64,000 nt of DNA, taken from Paenibacillus donghaensis. GTDB taxonomy: Bacteria > Bacillota > Bacilli > Paenibacillales > Paenibacillaceae. Below, one piece after another: positions 35,078 to 45,010 of this stretch. The DNA lies in the NCBI RefSeq assembly GCF_002192415.1, contig NZ_CP021780.1, forward strand, positions 6,386,001 through 6,450,000, read 5' to 3'. The notes under the pieces were generated by a model that saw only the letters and a program-made list of their open reading frames with translations, was not told where the DNA came from and did not search any database. Numbering within the stretch: the stretch's first letter is position 1; the number at the start of each line of letters is the position of its first letter. The position numbers and the translations under genes were made by a program.

Positions 35078-35902
35078 CTACTCCCGCACAATCCGCGTAC
35101 CAAGTGCTTCGCCATTCATCACCCGGCTCAGCACCCGCGGCTCTTTGCCGTCTACAATCACTACCTCCGACACGTCACCTTGAATGCAGTCGATGGCAGC
35201 ACGCACCTTTGGGATCATGCCGCCATAAATTTCACCGCTCACAATCAGATGTTCAATTTCTCGCACCGTTACCGACGGAAGCACTACCTTGCGCCCTTCC
35301 ACGGTACTCATAATACCCGGCACGTCCGTCACCACAATCATCCGCGAAGACTGTAGATAAGAAGCGACAGCCCCAGCCGCCGTATCCGCATTTATATTAT
35401 AACGTTGCCCTGCGGCATCCACACCAATCGGTGCGATCACCGGAATATAGCCCATGTCAGCAATCCCGGCCACCAGCCCCGCATTCACCTCAGTGACTTC
35501 TCCAACCCAGCCAACCTCCGCGCTATTCGCCACTGGCTGAGCTGTAAGCAGGTTGCCATCCACACCGGACAGCCCCAGCGCCAGTCCGCCCTGTAGCTGA
35601 ATCCGCCGCACAATCGCCTTGTTGATGCTTCCCGCCAGCGTCATCTCCACCACATCCAGTACTTCCGCGCTCGTAACCCGCAGCCCATTCACGAAGCTGC
35701 TCTCAATGCCAAGCTTCGCCAGATTCTCAGAAATAGCTGGTCCGCCGCCGTGTACAATCACAGGCTGGATGCCGCTCTGCTGCAGCTCGCGCAGGTCCGT
35801 GAAGAAGGAATCCGGGAGCGCAGCCAGCGTACTGCCGCCACATTTCATAACGAAACGTTTGCTTGTGCTGATATCTTCTTTGCCATTAGTATTCGTGGTC
35901 AT
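35078..35902 (-). CDS. argB: Acetylglutamate kinase
   Basis: About 274 residues. MKCGGSTL near residue 19 is the ATP/phosphate-binding start. VIVHGGGPAISENLAKLGI near 50 and the NINADTAAGAVASYL stretch near 190 are amino-acid-kinase hallmarks. It phosphorylates N-acetylglutamate. GGAGG sits 7 bp before ATG 35902; the alternative ATG 35920 overlaps the argJ stop but has no ribosome site. Confidence 0.95.
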   Translation of the reverse strand: MTTNTNGKEDISTSKRFVMKCGGSTLAALPDSFFTDLRELQQSGIQPVIVHGGGPAISENLAKLGIESSFVNGLRVTSAEVLDVVEMTLAGSINKAIVRRIQLQGGLALGLSGVDGNLLTAQPVANSAEVGWVGEVTEVNAGLVAGIADMGYIPVIAPIGVDAAGQRYNINADTAAGAVASYLQSSRMIVVTDVPGIMSTVEGRKVVLPSVTVREIEHLIVSGEIYGGMIPKVRAAIDCIQGDVSEVVIVDGKEPRVLSRVMNGEALGTRIVRE

Positions 35903-35919
35903 TTCAAGTCCTCCAGACA

Positions 35920-37149
35920 TCAGGTACGGTATGCGGCATTGATGCGCACATAGTCATAGGTCAGGTCGCAGCCCCAAGCCGTGGCGGCTCCGCTGCCGTC
36001 CTGCAGGTCCACGGTGATGGTGATCGTTTCGCTCTTCTGCAGATAGGCCAAGGCCAATTCTTCGTCAAAAGCGACCGGACGCGACTGCGACAGCACCGGA
36101 ATCTCGCCCAGCGCAATATCCACCCGGTCCGGCGATACCGGAACACCCGCACGCCCGACAGCAGCAATGATCCGCCCCCAGTTGGCGTCCGCGCCGAACA
36201 CGGCCGATTTCACCAGACTGGAGCCGACTACCGTCTTGGCAATCGCAGCTGCGGCTTCCGCATGGACCGCACCATTCACCTGTACCTCGATCAGGTGGGT
36301 AGCCCCTTCCCCGTCACGGGCAATCGACATCGCAAGACTGCGGCAGACATGCGTGAACGCAGCGGCAAAAGCGTCCCAATCCGGATGCAGCTTGCCCAGC
36401 ACTTCATTCCCGGCCAGCCCGCTGGCCATCGTCACCAGCATATCGTTGGTACTTGTATCTCCGTCGACCGTGATCATATTAAAGGTAACCTCAGTCGCCT
36501 GCCGGAGCAGACCATGCAGATCCTCCGCCGCAATCACGGCATCCGTCGTCATGAATCCCAGCATCGTCGCCATATTAGGGTGGATCATCCCCGAGCCTTT
36601 GGCGGCTCCGGCGATGGTGACCAGCTTGCCGCCGACCTTCACCTGCACGCAGCATTCCTTCTTCACCAGGTCTGTGGTCAGAATCGCCTGGCAGAATTCC
36701 TCGGCACCCGCCGCTCCACCGTCCAACTTGTGTGGCAGACCGGCAATGCCGCTGCGCACGCAGTCCATCTTCAGCAGTTCACCGATGACTCCCGTTGAGG
36801 CAACCGCGACCGCTTCCTCTGCAACGCCAAGCTCACGGGCCGCAGCAGCACGCATCTCGTACGCGTCAGCCTCGCCCTGCTCGCCCGTACAGGCGTTGGC
36901 GTTGCCGCTGTTCACAATGACCGCCTGCAGTTTGCCGTCCACCAGACTCTCACGCGTGACCTTCAGCGGCGCAGCCTGAAACACATTGGTTGTATACACG
37001 GCCGCTGCCGTGGCAGGAACCTCGCACAGGATGACGCCGAGGTCGTTCCGGTCTGTTTTTTTGAGGCCGCAATGCAGTCCCCCTGCCTTGAAGCCCCCAG
37101 GCGTAGTGATGCTTCCACCCTCTATGATCGAGAATAATTGCTGGTTCAT
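35920..37149 (-). CDS. argJ: Bifunctional ornithine acetyltransferase / N-acetylglutamate synthase
   Basis: About 409 residues. The self-cleavage site is in PNMATMLGFMTTDA, where the Thr after Ala becomes the catalytic N-terminus of the beta chain. The preceding GAAKGSGMIHP is conserved, as are VNSGNANACTGEQG near residue 78 and the C-terminal YVRINAAYRT. It recycles the acetyl group between acetylornithine and glutamate. ATG 37149 is 20 bp after the argC stop; the frame also runs upstream into argC to 37215, but those codons overlap argC and look non-native. Confidence 0.95.
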   Translation of the reverse strand: MNQQLFSIIEGGSITTPGGFKAGGLHCGLKKTDRNDLGVILCEVPATAAAVYTTNVFQAAPLKVTRESLVDGKLQAVIVNSGNANACTGEQGEADAYEMRAAAARELGVAEEAVAVASTGVIGELLKMDCVRSGIAGLPHKLDGGAAGAEEFCQAILTTDLVKKECCVQVKVGGKLVTIAGAAKGSGMIHPNMATMLGFMTTDAVIAAEDLHGLLRQATEVTFNMITVDGDTSTNDMLVTMASGLAGNEVLGKLHPDWDAFAAAFTHVCRSLAMSIARDGEGATHLIEVQVNGAVHAEAAAAIAKTVVGSSLVKSAVFGADANWGRIIAAVGRAGVPVSPDRVDIALGEIPVLSQSRPVAFDEELALAYLQKSETITITVDLQDGSGAATAWGCDLTYDYVRINAAYRT

Positions 37150-37169
37150 GTTATTGTTGCCGCTGACGC

Positions 37170-38225
37170 TTACGGATACACCGGGGTGTAGCCGAGGCCA
37201 AGGGTCTCCTCCCATCCCATCATCAAATTCAGGTTCTGTATCGCCTGGCCTGCCGCTCCCTTGACGATGTTGTCAATGACCGACACAATGGTAACCCTAC
37301 CTGTACGGGCATCCGTCGCAAAGCCGATATCACAATAGTTGGAGCCGCTGACTTCCTTCGTGGCCGGCACAATCCCAGCATTACGCACTCGCACATACGG
37401 ACGGCCCGCATAATACTTACGATATAATTCGATGAAATCCTCTTCTGTATGCTGACCCAGCATTCCGGCGTACATCGTGCTCATAATGCCCCGCGTCATC
37501 GGTACCAGATGAGTAGTGAAGGTGACTGTCACCTTCGCTCCGGCGATGTCCGTCAGCACCTGCTCAATTTCCGGGATATGCTGGTGTTTGTTGATTTTGT
37601 AGGCTTTGAAATTCTCATTGATCTCGGAGTAATGAACCATCAGGCTCGTTCCGCGCCCCGCCCCGGACACGCCCGACTTCGCATCAATAATGATGCTGTC
37701 CGGCTTAATCCAGCCCGCTTCCAGCGCCGGGATCAGCCCAAGCAGCGTAGCTGTCGGGTAGCAGCCGGGATTCGAGATGAAATCCACGCCTGCGGCACGT
37801 TCCCCATACACCTCGCACAGCCCGTATACGGCCCGCTGCAGATATTCATCCGCCGGAGCCGGGTGCTTATACCACTGTTCGTATTCAGCACCGTCTTTCA
37901 GCCGAAAATCGCCGGAGAGATCGACCACCTTCAGCCCGGCAGCAAGCAGCTGCGGCACCAGCTTAGTGCTGACACCGGAGGGCGTTGCCGTGAACACGAT
38001 ATCGGCCCGTTCCGCCATCTCCTGAGCATCCACACCGTCCAGCTCGCGCTCGATAATACCCGTCAGATGCGGAAATCCTTCCTCTATAGGCACCCCCGCA
38101 CTGGACGAGGAAATCACAGACGTAATCTCTACCTTGGGGTGGCTCTGCAGCAGCCTGATCAGTTCCACGCCCCCATATCCTGTTGACCCGACAATCGCCG
38201 CTCTCAGCTTGCTCTCCATCTTCAT
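37170..38225 (-). CDS. argC: N-acetyl-gamma-glutamyl-phosphate reductase
   Basis: 351 residues. NADPH-binding IVGSTGYGGVELIRLL at the N-terminus and active-site cysteine in ISNPGCYPTATLLG near residue 147. It reduces acetylglutamyl phosphate to the semialdehyde. First gene of the argC-J-B-D-F series. Start is ATG 38225 or 38219; both are in frame and close to the same purine-rich site. Confidence 0.96.
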   Translation of the reverse strand: MKMESKLRAAIVGSTGYGGVELIRLLQSHPKVEITSVISSSSAGVPIEEGFPHLTGIIERELDGVDAQEMAERADIVFTATPSGVSTKLVPQLLAAGLKVVDLSGDFRLKDGAEYEQWYKHPAPADEYLQRAVYGLCEVYGERAAGVDFISNPGCYPTATLLGLIPALEAGWIKPDSIIIDAKSGVSGAGRGTSLMVHYSEINENFKAYKINKHQHIPEIEQVLTDIAGAKVTVTFTTHLVPMTRGIMSTMYAGMLGQHTEEDFIELYRKYYAGRPYVRVRNAGIVPATKEVSGSNYCDIGFATDARTGRVTIVSVIDNIVKGAAGQAIQNLNLMMGWEETLGLGYTPVYP

Positions 38226-38269
38226 CCCTGCTTCCCGTTTGATCGGTACCCGTTCTGGAAATATGTATT

Positions 38270-38298
38270 ATTATACGTCTTAATTAATATAAATACAA
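38270..38298 (-). promoter_or_regulatory. Promoter of the arginine operon with overlapping AT-rich dyad
   Basis: On the minus strand TTGTAT, 17 bp, TATAAT. The -10 lies in an AT-rich partial dyad (GTATAATAATAC), a plausible position for an arginine-repressor (ArgR/AhrC) box. The match to the known ARG box is loose. Confidence 0.65.
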
Positions 38299-38307
38299 TA
38301 CTTCTAC

Positions 38308-38334
38308 AACAAAACCTGCCACTTCCCGGCAGGT
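38308..38334 (-). terminator. Terminator between yitT-like gene and argC
   Basis: On the minus strand ACCTGCC-GGGAAGT-GGCAGGT followed by TTTGTTGT. Confidence 0.85.
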
Positions 38335-38422
38335 CATCTTGTTTGAGCTATTATATTGATTTTATCCATCCCCAAGAGGTGGATTTATGAAGGAACCAAG
38401 GAACCCTCGGGCCAATTACGGA

Positions 38423-39307
38423 TTAGCTCTCCCGTTTAAACCCTTCGCCAAGCACCTCGTGCGCATCTGTAATAATCACAAAAGCTCCCGGGTCCACCGA
38501 ACGGACAATCGCCTTCAGCCGTGTAATCTCATTCTGTCCGACCACTACCATCAGCACCGTGCGGTCATCGCCGGTATAGCCGCCTTGACCGTTCAGCTTC
38601 GTCAGCCCGCGATCCAGGTCATTCAGAATGGCCTGCGTCAGCTCATCGTTCTGATTCGAGATAATGTACGCCACCTTGGTATAGCTGAAGCCTACCTCCA
38701 GCGCATTAATTACCTTGCCCGTAACGAACAACCCAATCAGCGCATACAGGGCCTGCTCCATGCCCAGCACAAAAGCCGCCAGTACAATCACGGTTCCATC
38801 CAACAGCACTACCGAAAGGGAGAAGCTGAGGCCGGTTATTTTCTGAATAATCTGCGCCAGAATGGTCAGTCCGCCCGTAGAGCCGCGCCCCCGGAACACC
38901 AGCCCGAGCCCCAGACCTACACCAATCCCGCCATATATCGAGGCCAGCAGCGGATTCGTTGTAGGCACCACTCCGTCTCTTGTAATAAAAATAAACAGCG
39001 GCAGCACAATGCTCCCGAGCAGAGAGCGCATCCCATATTGCTTGCCCAGGAACAGCACCCCAAGCACAAACAGCGGAACGTTAAGTGCCCATTGGGTAAA
39101 AGCCGGCTCCGCCCCAAACCAGGCTTCCGCCAGAACTGACAGTCCAGACACCCCGCCGGAGGCAATCTGGTTAGGCAGAAAAAATGAATTAAACGCCATC
39201 GCGGTAATCAGTGATCCCACGAGAATCAAGATCATATCCACCGTATGGCGCAGCGGCCCGTTGAGGGGAATCAGTGGCGGTTTGTTGCGCGAATTGATCT
39301 TTTGCAT
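38423..39307 (-). CDS. YitT family membrane protein
   Basis: 294 residues. Five to six hydrophobic segments occupy residues 20-205 (e.g. LPNQIASGGVSGLSVLA, FRGRGSTGGLTILAQI), typical of DUF161/YitT. A cytoplasmic DUF2179 domain follows at about 215-285 (GYTGDDRTVLMVVVGQNE). B. subtilis has such a gene (yvjA) in the same prfB-ftsE neighbourhood. The function of the family is not established; a role in transport has been suggested for relatives. Confidence 0.88.
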   Translation of the reverse strand: MQKINSRNKPPLIPLNGPLRHTVDMILILVGSLITAMAFNSFFLPNQIASGGVSGLSVLAEAWFGAEPAFTQWALNVPLFVLGVLFLGKQYGMRSLLGSIVLPLFIFITRDGVVPTTNPLLASIYGGIGVGLGLGLVFRGRGSTGGLTILAQIIQKITGLSFSLSVVLLDGTVIVLAAFVLGMEQALYALIGLFVTGKVINALEVGFSYTKVAYIISNQNDELTQAILNDLDRGLTKLNGQGGYTGDDRTVLMVVVGQNEITRLKAIVRSVDPGAFVIITDAHEVLGEGFKRES

Positions 39308-39351
39308 CGTTGTTCTCCGTTCTCTTTCATCTAAAATCTTTCCAGCGAACC

Positions 39352-39490
39352 AAGTAGAAACGGCTCCGCCGTCCTCTGCAAAGCGTATGCTTCCGAAGCA
39401 GCGATACTACATATCGCTTTCAGGCATTCGTTTCTGCGAGAAATAGAAGGATAATTTATGGGGTGGAACATATAAATTCTTATATTTCAA
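39352..39490 (+). repeat. Dispersed repeat A, copy 3 (long form)
   Basis: About 139 bp, nearly identical to the long form at 23067-23203, including CTTCCGAAGCAGCGATACTAC and CGTTTCTGCGAGAAATAG. It lies between prfB and the yitT-like gene, just beyond the prfB terminator. Confidence 0.92.
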
Positions 39491-39522
39491 AAAATTCCCA
39501 CGCCTCCGAAGACGCGTAGGAA
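39489..39522 (-). terminator. Terminator of prfB
   Basis: On the minus strand TTCCTACGC / GCGTGGGAA (one G-U pair) followed by TTTTTT. Confidence 0.9.
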
Positions 39523-39535
39523 TGGACTTAGCTGT

Positions 39536-40649
39536 TTATTCCGTTTCCACTTTGATCTGGCTGCGCAGATACCCGTCAATGAAGCCGTCGAGGTCGCCAT
39601 CCATTACAGCTCCAATGTTACCCGTCTCCACTAAAGTACGGTGATCCTTCACCATGCTGTATGGATGGAATACATAAGAGCGGATCTGGCTGCCCCAAGC
39701 GATATCGGACTGCTCGCCGCGAATCTCGTCCAGATGCTCCTGCTGCTCGATTAGCTTGCGCTCATAGAGCTTGGAGCGCAGCATTTTCATCGCCTGCTCG
39801 CGGTTCTTGATCTGGGAGCGTTCGTTCTGGCAGGTTACCACCACACCAGAAGGCAAGTGGGTAATCCGCACGGCAGAGTCGGTGGTGTTGATATGCTGTC
39901 CGCCCGCGCCGCTGGCCCGGTACGTGTCAATCTTCAGATCCTCGGTACGGATCTCTACTTCTACGTCATCTGAAATTTCTGGCACAACATCACAGGAGAC
40001 AAAGGACGTATGCCGTCTGCCGGAGGAATCAAAAGGCGAAATGCGCACCAGCCGGTGCACCCCTTTCTCCGCTTTCAGATAGCCATACACGTTGAAGCCC
40101 TTGATCAGCAACGTCACGCTCTTGATCCCGGCTTCATCTCCGGGCAGATAATCGAGCACTTCCACCTTGAAGCCACGCTTCTCGGCCCAGCGGGTATACA
40201 TCCGCAGCAGCATCTGGCCCCAGTCCTGGGACTCGGTGCCGCCGGCGCCGGGATGCAGCTCCAGAATAGCATTCAGCTTGTCATATGGCTGATTCAGCAG
40301 CAGCTGCAGCTCGAATTCTTCTACTTTGCCGCCGAGGCTGCGGATCGTCGCGCCAATCTCTGCGGCCAGCTCGTCATCGCCTTCTTCGTCGGCCAGTTCG
40401 GCCATCATTGCGGCATCGTCGTATTCCTGTTGCAGCTTCTCATATTGATCCACGGACAGCTTCACGTTATTCATGTCGGCGATCAGCGCCTGAGCCTTCT
40501 CGTTATCGTCCCAGAATCCGGGCGCTGCCATCTTCTCCTCGAAGTTGGCGATCATCTCCTGCTTCAGATCTAAGTCAAAGAGACCCCCTAAGGTCGGTAA
40601 GTTTCTTGCCTATTTCACGCAGGTCCTGCTTTACGTTGGGATCTATCAT
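39536..40649 (-). CDS. prfB: Peptide chain release factor 2, programmed +1 frameshift
   Basis: The first 24 codons (ATG 40649 to CTT) end at an in-frame TGA (40577-40575). Reading resumes in the +1 frame as Asp-Leu-Asp-Leu-Lys, giving about 370 residues. The shift site is AGGGGG-TCT-CTT-TGA-C: a Shine-Dalgarno-like AGGGGG before the CTT-TGA slip codon, the classic autoregulatory site. Domain marks are the [14 protein letters not shown] stretch (SPF tripeptide for UGA/UAA recognition) and the [19 protein letters not shown] stretch (GGQ catalysis of peptide release). AGGTGAAG precedes the ATG. It terminates translation at UAA and UGA. Confidence 0.98.
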
Positions 40650-40756
40650 GGGTCACTTCACCTTTCAAAAATGTGTTATGCGGATGCGCTGATTGGACTT
40701 GGTAGACCGGCGATCCTGACTTCCGCTCCGCTGACGGATTATTCTTCCGATCGCTG

Positions 40757-40806
40757 TTGTCCCCGGAATCTCCAATCATCACCTTAAGGTTAGATTCCGG
40801 GGACAA
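40757..40806. repeat. Perfect 15-bp inverted repeat upstream of prfB
   Basis: TTGTCCCCGGAATCT and its complement flank a 20-nt loop containing CCTTAAGG. It lies about 110 bp upstream of prfB within a GC-rich stretch. There is no T run, so a simple terminator is unlikely. Confidence 0.85.
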
Positions 40807-40878
40807 AGGCGAACGCTGACGCTTCTCCAGAACAATTCCGTCCGCTGCGCTCCCAGATCACCAATGAGCACAAGCTCC

Positions 40879-40936
40879 AAAAAAGCGGTCAGGCCGCAAA
40901 CGGGGGAAGCCCCCGGGCCCAGCCGCTTTTTATTCA
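40879..40936 (-). terminator. Probable terminator upstream of prfB
   Basis: On the minus strand AAAAAGCGG...CCGCTTTTTT encloses an inner GGGCCCGGGGGC/CCCCCG stem. It would end any readthrough from secA before prfB. Confidence 0.7.
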
Positions 40937-41049
40937 AATATAATAATTGTTAATGCTTAGGCTCCGTGTGCTGAGAATTAGGCCTTCGCCTGATGAGAAT
41001 ATCGAAGACTCCGCTACGTGCTGGTCTTCTAAATCCATTCCACCGATTT

Positions 41050-41181
41050 AGTTGCAAATATGCATCTAATTTGGCCTTCTGAACGGAGATAGACCTGATT
41101 TACTCAAAATTAGTTGCACAATCGCACTTATTCCTCCGCCGGCTAGCGTTCTGTCTGAATTTAGTTGCAGTTTCACATCTA
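41050..41181. repeat. Array C4: three TAGTTGCA units spaced 62/50 bp
   Basis: Units at 41050-41069, 41112-41131 and 41162-41181. Intervening sequence is clearly homologous to units 2-4 of array C1 (both have CGGA(A)ATAG-type, CCTGAT and CTGAATTTAGTTGCAGTTTC runs). The first unit of a four-unit array seems to be missing. Apart from the hairpins listed, 40807-41356 shows no gene. Confidence 0.88.
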
Positions 41182-41261
41182 TTTGCTTCGAACGCTCCAA
41201 ACAACCTTCTAATTTCTCATTGGGACCTAAGTATAGAACGTGGACTTAAGAATGTTATATA

Positions 41262-41310
41262 CGGAGTTGCCAGGAAACCCTATGCACCAGGCTTTCTGGC
41301 AACTCTACTA
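41262..41310 (-). terminator. Hairpin after secA
   Basis: GAGTTGCCAGGAAA and TTTCTGGCAACTC arms with one bulge. Little T run follows on the minus strand; the position after secA suggests termination. Confidence 0.55.
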
Positions 41311-41356
41311 CTCCATTCTTAGGTTCATCTTATATAACTAAGAATTGTTTGTTCGC

Positions 41357-43867
41357 TTACGCGTTCTGGCCGTGGCAGTTCTTGAATTTCTTTCCGCTGC
41401 CACAAGGGCAAGGATCGTTGCGGCCGATCGTTGCTTCCACATGTACCGGACGTTTCTCTGCAGGCTCGCTGTTGGTGGAGATTTTATCTTCCTCCACTAC
41501 AGATTGACGCTCCTGATTCGTTTCGATGTGCGCCTTCATAATGTAGGTCGACACTTCTTCCTGAATTGCAGCAGTCATATCGTTAAACATCTGGAAGCCT
41601 TCGAATTGATATTCGCGCAGCGGATCGGTACCGCCGTAAGCACGAAGGTGAATCCCCTGACGCAGCTGGTCCATTGCGTCGATATGATCCATCCATTTAC
41701 TGTCTACGGAACGCAGCACAATAACTTTCTCGAATTCACGAACCAGCTCGGCACCGAGGCTTTCCTCACGTGCAGCGTATTTCTCCAGCACACGGTTGAA
41801 GATAAATTCCGTAATCTCTTCAACTTCCTTGCCCCACAGGTCATCGCGGGTCAACTCGCCCTCCTCCAGCAGCTTGCTGTTGACGTAATCTGAAACCTCC
41901 TGAAGCTCCCAGTTCTCGGGGATATCATCCGTACAATGAGCAAGCACAACACGGGAAACAACCGGCTTGATCATCTCAATAACAATATCCTTAATGTTCT
42001 CGGACTCCAGAATCTCGCGGCGCTGCTTGTAGATAATCTCGCGCTGCTGATTCATGACATCATCGTATTGCAATACGACTTTGCGGATATCGAAGTTGTT
42101 GCCTTCTACCCGCTTCTGGGCCGATTCAACGGCACGGGTAATCATCCGGCTCTCGATAGGCTGATCTTCCTCGAACCCGAGGCGGTCCATCATGTTCAGC
42201 ACATTGTCAGCGCCGAAGCGTTTCATCAGTTCATCGCCAAGCGACAGATAGAACTGAGTGGAACCCGGGTCTCCCTGGCGTCCGGCACGTCCGCGCAACT
42301 GGTTGTCGATCCGGCGGGATTCATGCCGCTCCGTACCAATGATATGCAGCCCACCCAGATCGGTTACGCCTTCTCCAAGCACGATGTCCGTACCGCGGCC
42401 CGCCATGTTGGTGGCAATCGTTACGGTACCCGACTGGCCGGCGAACGAGATGATCTCTGCTTCCGCCGCATGATGTTTCGCATTCAGCACACGGTGCGGC
42501 ACGCCTTTGCGCTTCAGCATCTCGGATACAAGCTCGGAGTTCTCAATCGACACTGTACCTACCAGCACCGGCTGTCTCAATTTGTGGCGTTCTACAATCT
42601 CTGCTACTACGGCATTAAACTTGCCGTTCTCGCTCTTATACACGACGTCAGGCATGTCGTGGCGCTGATTAGGCTTATTCGTGGGTACCTGAAGAACCTC
42701 AAGACCATAAATCTTCTTGAATTCCTCTTCCTCCGTCTTTGCGGTACCGGTCATTCCGCCCAGCTTGCGGTACATCCGGAAATAGTTCTGGAACGTAATT
42801 GTAGCCAGGGTCATGCTCTCGTTCTGGACTTCAATTTCTTCCTTCGCTTCAATCGCCTGATGCAATCCATCACTGTAACGGCGGCCCGCCATCAGACGGC
42901 CGGTGAATTCATCGACGATAACCACTTCTTCATCTTCATTGACTACATAATCCACGTCACGACGCATGATTACGTTGGCCTTGAGCGCCTGTACGATATG
43001 ATGATTCAGGGTAACATGGCTGTGGTCATACAGATTCTCGATGCCAAAAGCCTTCTCTGCCAATGCCACACCCTTCTCCGTCAATGCAACGGATTTCACC
43101 TTGATATCTACTGTATAATCCTCTTCTTGCGTCAGCTTCTTCACAAACCGGTCTGCGGCAAAATAGAGCTCAGTAGACTTCTCAGCCTGGCCGGAGATGA
43201 TAAGCGGCGTTCTTGCTTCATCGATCAGGATGGAATCCACTTCATCAATAATACAGAAATATAACGGGCGCTGAACCATTTGCTCTTTATACAGCACCAT
43301 GTTGTCACGCAGATAGTCAAATCCGAATTCGTTGTTCGTACCATACGTAATATCGCAGGCATACGCTTGTTGTTTATCAGCATGGTCCATGCCGCTGAGG
43401 TTAACCCCAACCGTCATGCCCAGGAAGTTATAGATTTGTGCCATTTGCGCACTGTCGCGCTGAGCCAGGTAGTCATTGACTGTGACAACGTGAACCCCTT
43501 TGTCCAGCAAAGCATTCAGATAGACCGGCAGGGTTCCTACCAGCGTCTTTCCTTCACCTGTTTTCATCTCGGAGATACGGCCTTCATGCAGCGCCATACC
43601 GCCTACCAATTGTACGTCAAAATGCCGCATGCCCAGCGTCCGTTTGGAAGCTTCGCGTACGGTAGCAAAGGCTTCGGGAAGAATTTCTTCCAGCGTCTCG
43701 CCTTTTTCAATACGTGATTTGAATTCTGCTGTCTTCGCCTGCAGCGCCTCATCCGAAAGCGCCGTGAACTCCGGCTCCAATCCATTAATTACATCGACTG
43801 TCTTCATGAGACGTTTGACATCACGTTCGTTGACGTCGCCGAATATTTTCTTTACAAGTCCTAGCAT
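41357..43867 (-). CDS. secA: Preprotein translocase ATPase SecA
   Basis: 836 residues. N-terminal domain with Walker [21 protein letters not shown] near 103, Walker B region [20 protein letters not shown] near 208, helicase motif [15 protein letters not shown] near 490 and the arginine-rich [18 protein letters not shown]. The C-terminus carries the zinc-binding SEC-C motif [18 protein letters not shown], which binds SecB or ribosomes in other species. It drives export through SecYEG. Gene order hpf-secA-prfB matches B. subtilis. Confidence 0.98.
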   Translation of the reverse strand: MLGLVKKIFGDVNERDVKRLMKTVDVINGLEPEFTALSDEALQAKTAEFKSRIEKGETLEEILPEAFATVREASKRTLGMRHFDVQLVGGMALHEGRISEMKTGEGKTLVGTLPVYLNALLDKGVHVVTVNDYLAQRDSAQMAQIYNFLGMTVGVNLSGMDHADKQQAYACDITYGTNNEFGFDYLRDNMVLYKEQMVQRPLYFCIIDEVDSILIDEARTPLIISGQAEKSTELYFAADRFVKKLTQEEDYTVDIKVKSVALTEKGVALAEKAFGIENLYDHSHVTLNHHIVQALKANVIMRRDVDYVVNEDEEVVIVDEFTGRLMAGRRYSDGLHQAIEAKEEIEVQNESMTLATITFQNYFRMYRKLGGMTGTAKTEEEEFKKIYGLEVLQVPTNKPNQRHDMPDVVYKSENGKFNAVVAEIVERHKLRQPVLVGTVSIENSELVSEMLKRKGVPHRVLNAKHHAAEAEIISFAGQSGTVTIATNMAGRGTDIVLGEGVTDLGGLHIIGTERHESRRIDNQLRGRAGRQGDPGSTQFYLSLGDELMKRFGADNVLNMMDRLGFEEDQPIESRMITRAVESAQKRVEGNNFDIRKVVLQYDDVMNQQREIIYKQRREILESENIKDIVIEMIKPVVSRVVLAHCTDDIPENWELQEVSDYVNSKLLEEGELTRDDLWGKEVEEITEFIFNRVLEKYAAREESLGAELVREFEKVIVLRSVDSKWMDHIDAMDQLRQGIHLRAYGGTDPLREYQFEGFQMFNDMTAAIQEEVSTYIMKAHIETNQERQSVVEEDKISTNSEPAEKRPVHVEATIGRNDPCPCGSGKKFKNCHGQNA

Positions 43868-44039
43868 GGTTAACCCCTTTCATGCAACACAGATGGTGGA
43901 ACCGAGCCCATCCTGAATAAATTGAAAGGGCCGCATGTATAAAATCGATTCCGCTGCTTCATAAATTGTAACAGTTTGTAAGGGAAGCCGCAATACAAGC
44001 TCTATCACCCTTATTTTTCATATTGTTATATACGCACAA

Positions 44040-44071
44040 GAGCCCTATCCGCAGTTCGCGGATAGGGGCTC
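44040..44071 (-). terminator. Terminator of hpf
   Basis: GAGCCCTATCCGC / GCGGATAGGGGCTC arms with a 5-nt loop, between hpf and secA. Confidence 0.8.
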
Positions 44072-44140
44072 GTTTCATTCATCAGATCATATTAGAACCC
44101 AAAGCGCTTTGTCTGATCAGGCAACTATCTTAAGCTCAGC

Positions 44141-44698
44141 CTAATCCTGCTGCTCGATCAAGCCATATTTACCATCATTGCGTTTGTAAACTACACTTAC
44201 TTCCGATGTGTCGATGTTGGAGAATACAAAAAAGGTATGTCCCACCATGTTCATCTGCAGAATAGCTTCTTCCACATCCATCGGCTTCAAGGTGAAGCGC
44301 TTGTTCCGAACCACTTCCAAATCATCATCGTACTCCTGATCCTCTACAGCAACTGCGCCCGCCGCTCCCTCAACAAACAGGGTCTTCAGGCTGCCTTCCT
44401 GGCGGAATTTGCGATTCAGTTTGGTCTTGTGCTTACGAATCTGGCGTTCCAGCTTGTCCACCACGGCATCGATAGACGCATACATATCATCACTGCGGTC
44501 TTCTGCACGAAGCGTAACACCTGCCAGCGGGATAGTAACTTCCACCGTATGAAGGCCGCGAACGACGCCAAGCGTCACATATCCTTCTGAGGTAGGGGGT
44601 GCATCGAAATACTTCTCAAGTCTGCTGAGCTTCTTATCAACATAATCTCTCAAAGCGTCGGTCACTTCAATTTGTTGACCTCGAATGCTGAATTGCAT
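44141..44698 (-). CDS. hpf: Ribosome hibernation promoting factor, long form
   Basis: 185 residues. The N-terminal S30AE domain (MQFSIRGQQIEVTDALRDYV, basic KHKTKLNRKFR) binds the 30S decoding region. The C-terminal domain (AILQMNMVGHTFFVFSN, then YKRNDGKYGLIE) mediates 100S dimer formation. AAAGGAGGAG lies 5 bp before ATG 44698. The frame continues upstream into repeat B, but that part is not coding. In B. subtilis this is YvyD, induced in stationary phase and stress. Confidence 0.96.
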   Translation of the reverse strand: MQFSIRGQQIEVTDALRDYVDKKLSRLEKYFDAPPTSEGYVTLGVVRGLHTVEVTIPLAGVTLRAEDRSDDMYASIDAVVDKLERQIRKHKTKLNRKFRQEGSLKTLFVEGAAGAVAVEDQEYDDDLEVVRNKRFTLKPMDVEEAILQMNMVGHTFFVFSNIDTSEVSVVYKRNDGKYGLIEQQD

Positions 44699-44725
44699 GG
44701 GCACTCCTCCTTTGTTTACTTCTCC

Positions 44726-44754
44726 ATTATAGCAAATTGTAAGAGCTAAGTAAA
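44726..44754 (-). promoter_or_regulatory. Sigma-A promoter of hpf
   Basis: On the minus strand TTTACT, 17 bp, TATAAT, ending about 28 bp before the hpf start. Confidence 0.75.
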
Positions 44755-44800
44755 AAGTTGATCGCCATTCCTTCACATTCAGCTGACAAACCGTGTAATT

Positions 44801-44902
44801 TCGATCCCTCCCAAACCCTCCCTTCCAAGGGAGGGCCCCAAAGGGTTGCACCCTCTGGACTCCTGCAAGCTTGGCGAAAGATTCTGGCGGTACTGTGATT
44901 AG
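44801..44902 (+). repeat. Dispersed repeat B, copy 2
   Basis: About 102 bp matching 7925-8027 (core CCCTCCCTT-CC-AAGGGAGGG, end GGCGGTACTGTGATTAG). It lies upstream of hpf. The rest of 44699-45010 holds the hpf promoter and the terminator of the next gene. Confidence 0.9.
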
Positions 44903-44939
44903 GGGCTTTGGAAGAAAATTGTAATTCCCTATACAGATA

Positions 44940-44979
44940 AAAAAATCCGGCAAGCGCGCAATATTCGCTTTTGCCGGAT
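44940..44979 (-). terminator. Terminator of the S-layer-homology gene
   Basis: On the minus strand ATCCGGCAA / TTGCCGGAT followed by TTTTTT. Confidence 0.92.
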
Positions 44980-45010
44980 CAAATAGAAAATGTAATATGA
45001 CGAATTTCTG

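Noticed and set aside
41936..43264. Plus-strand open frame of 442 codons
   Set aside because: Antisense shadow of secA.
44698..44953. N-terminal extension of hpf
   Set aside because: The extra codons run through repeat B, and a strong ribosome site and promoter place the start at 44698.
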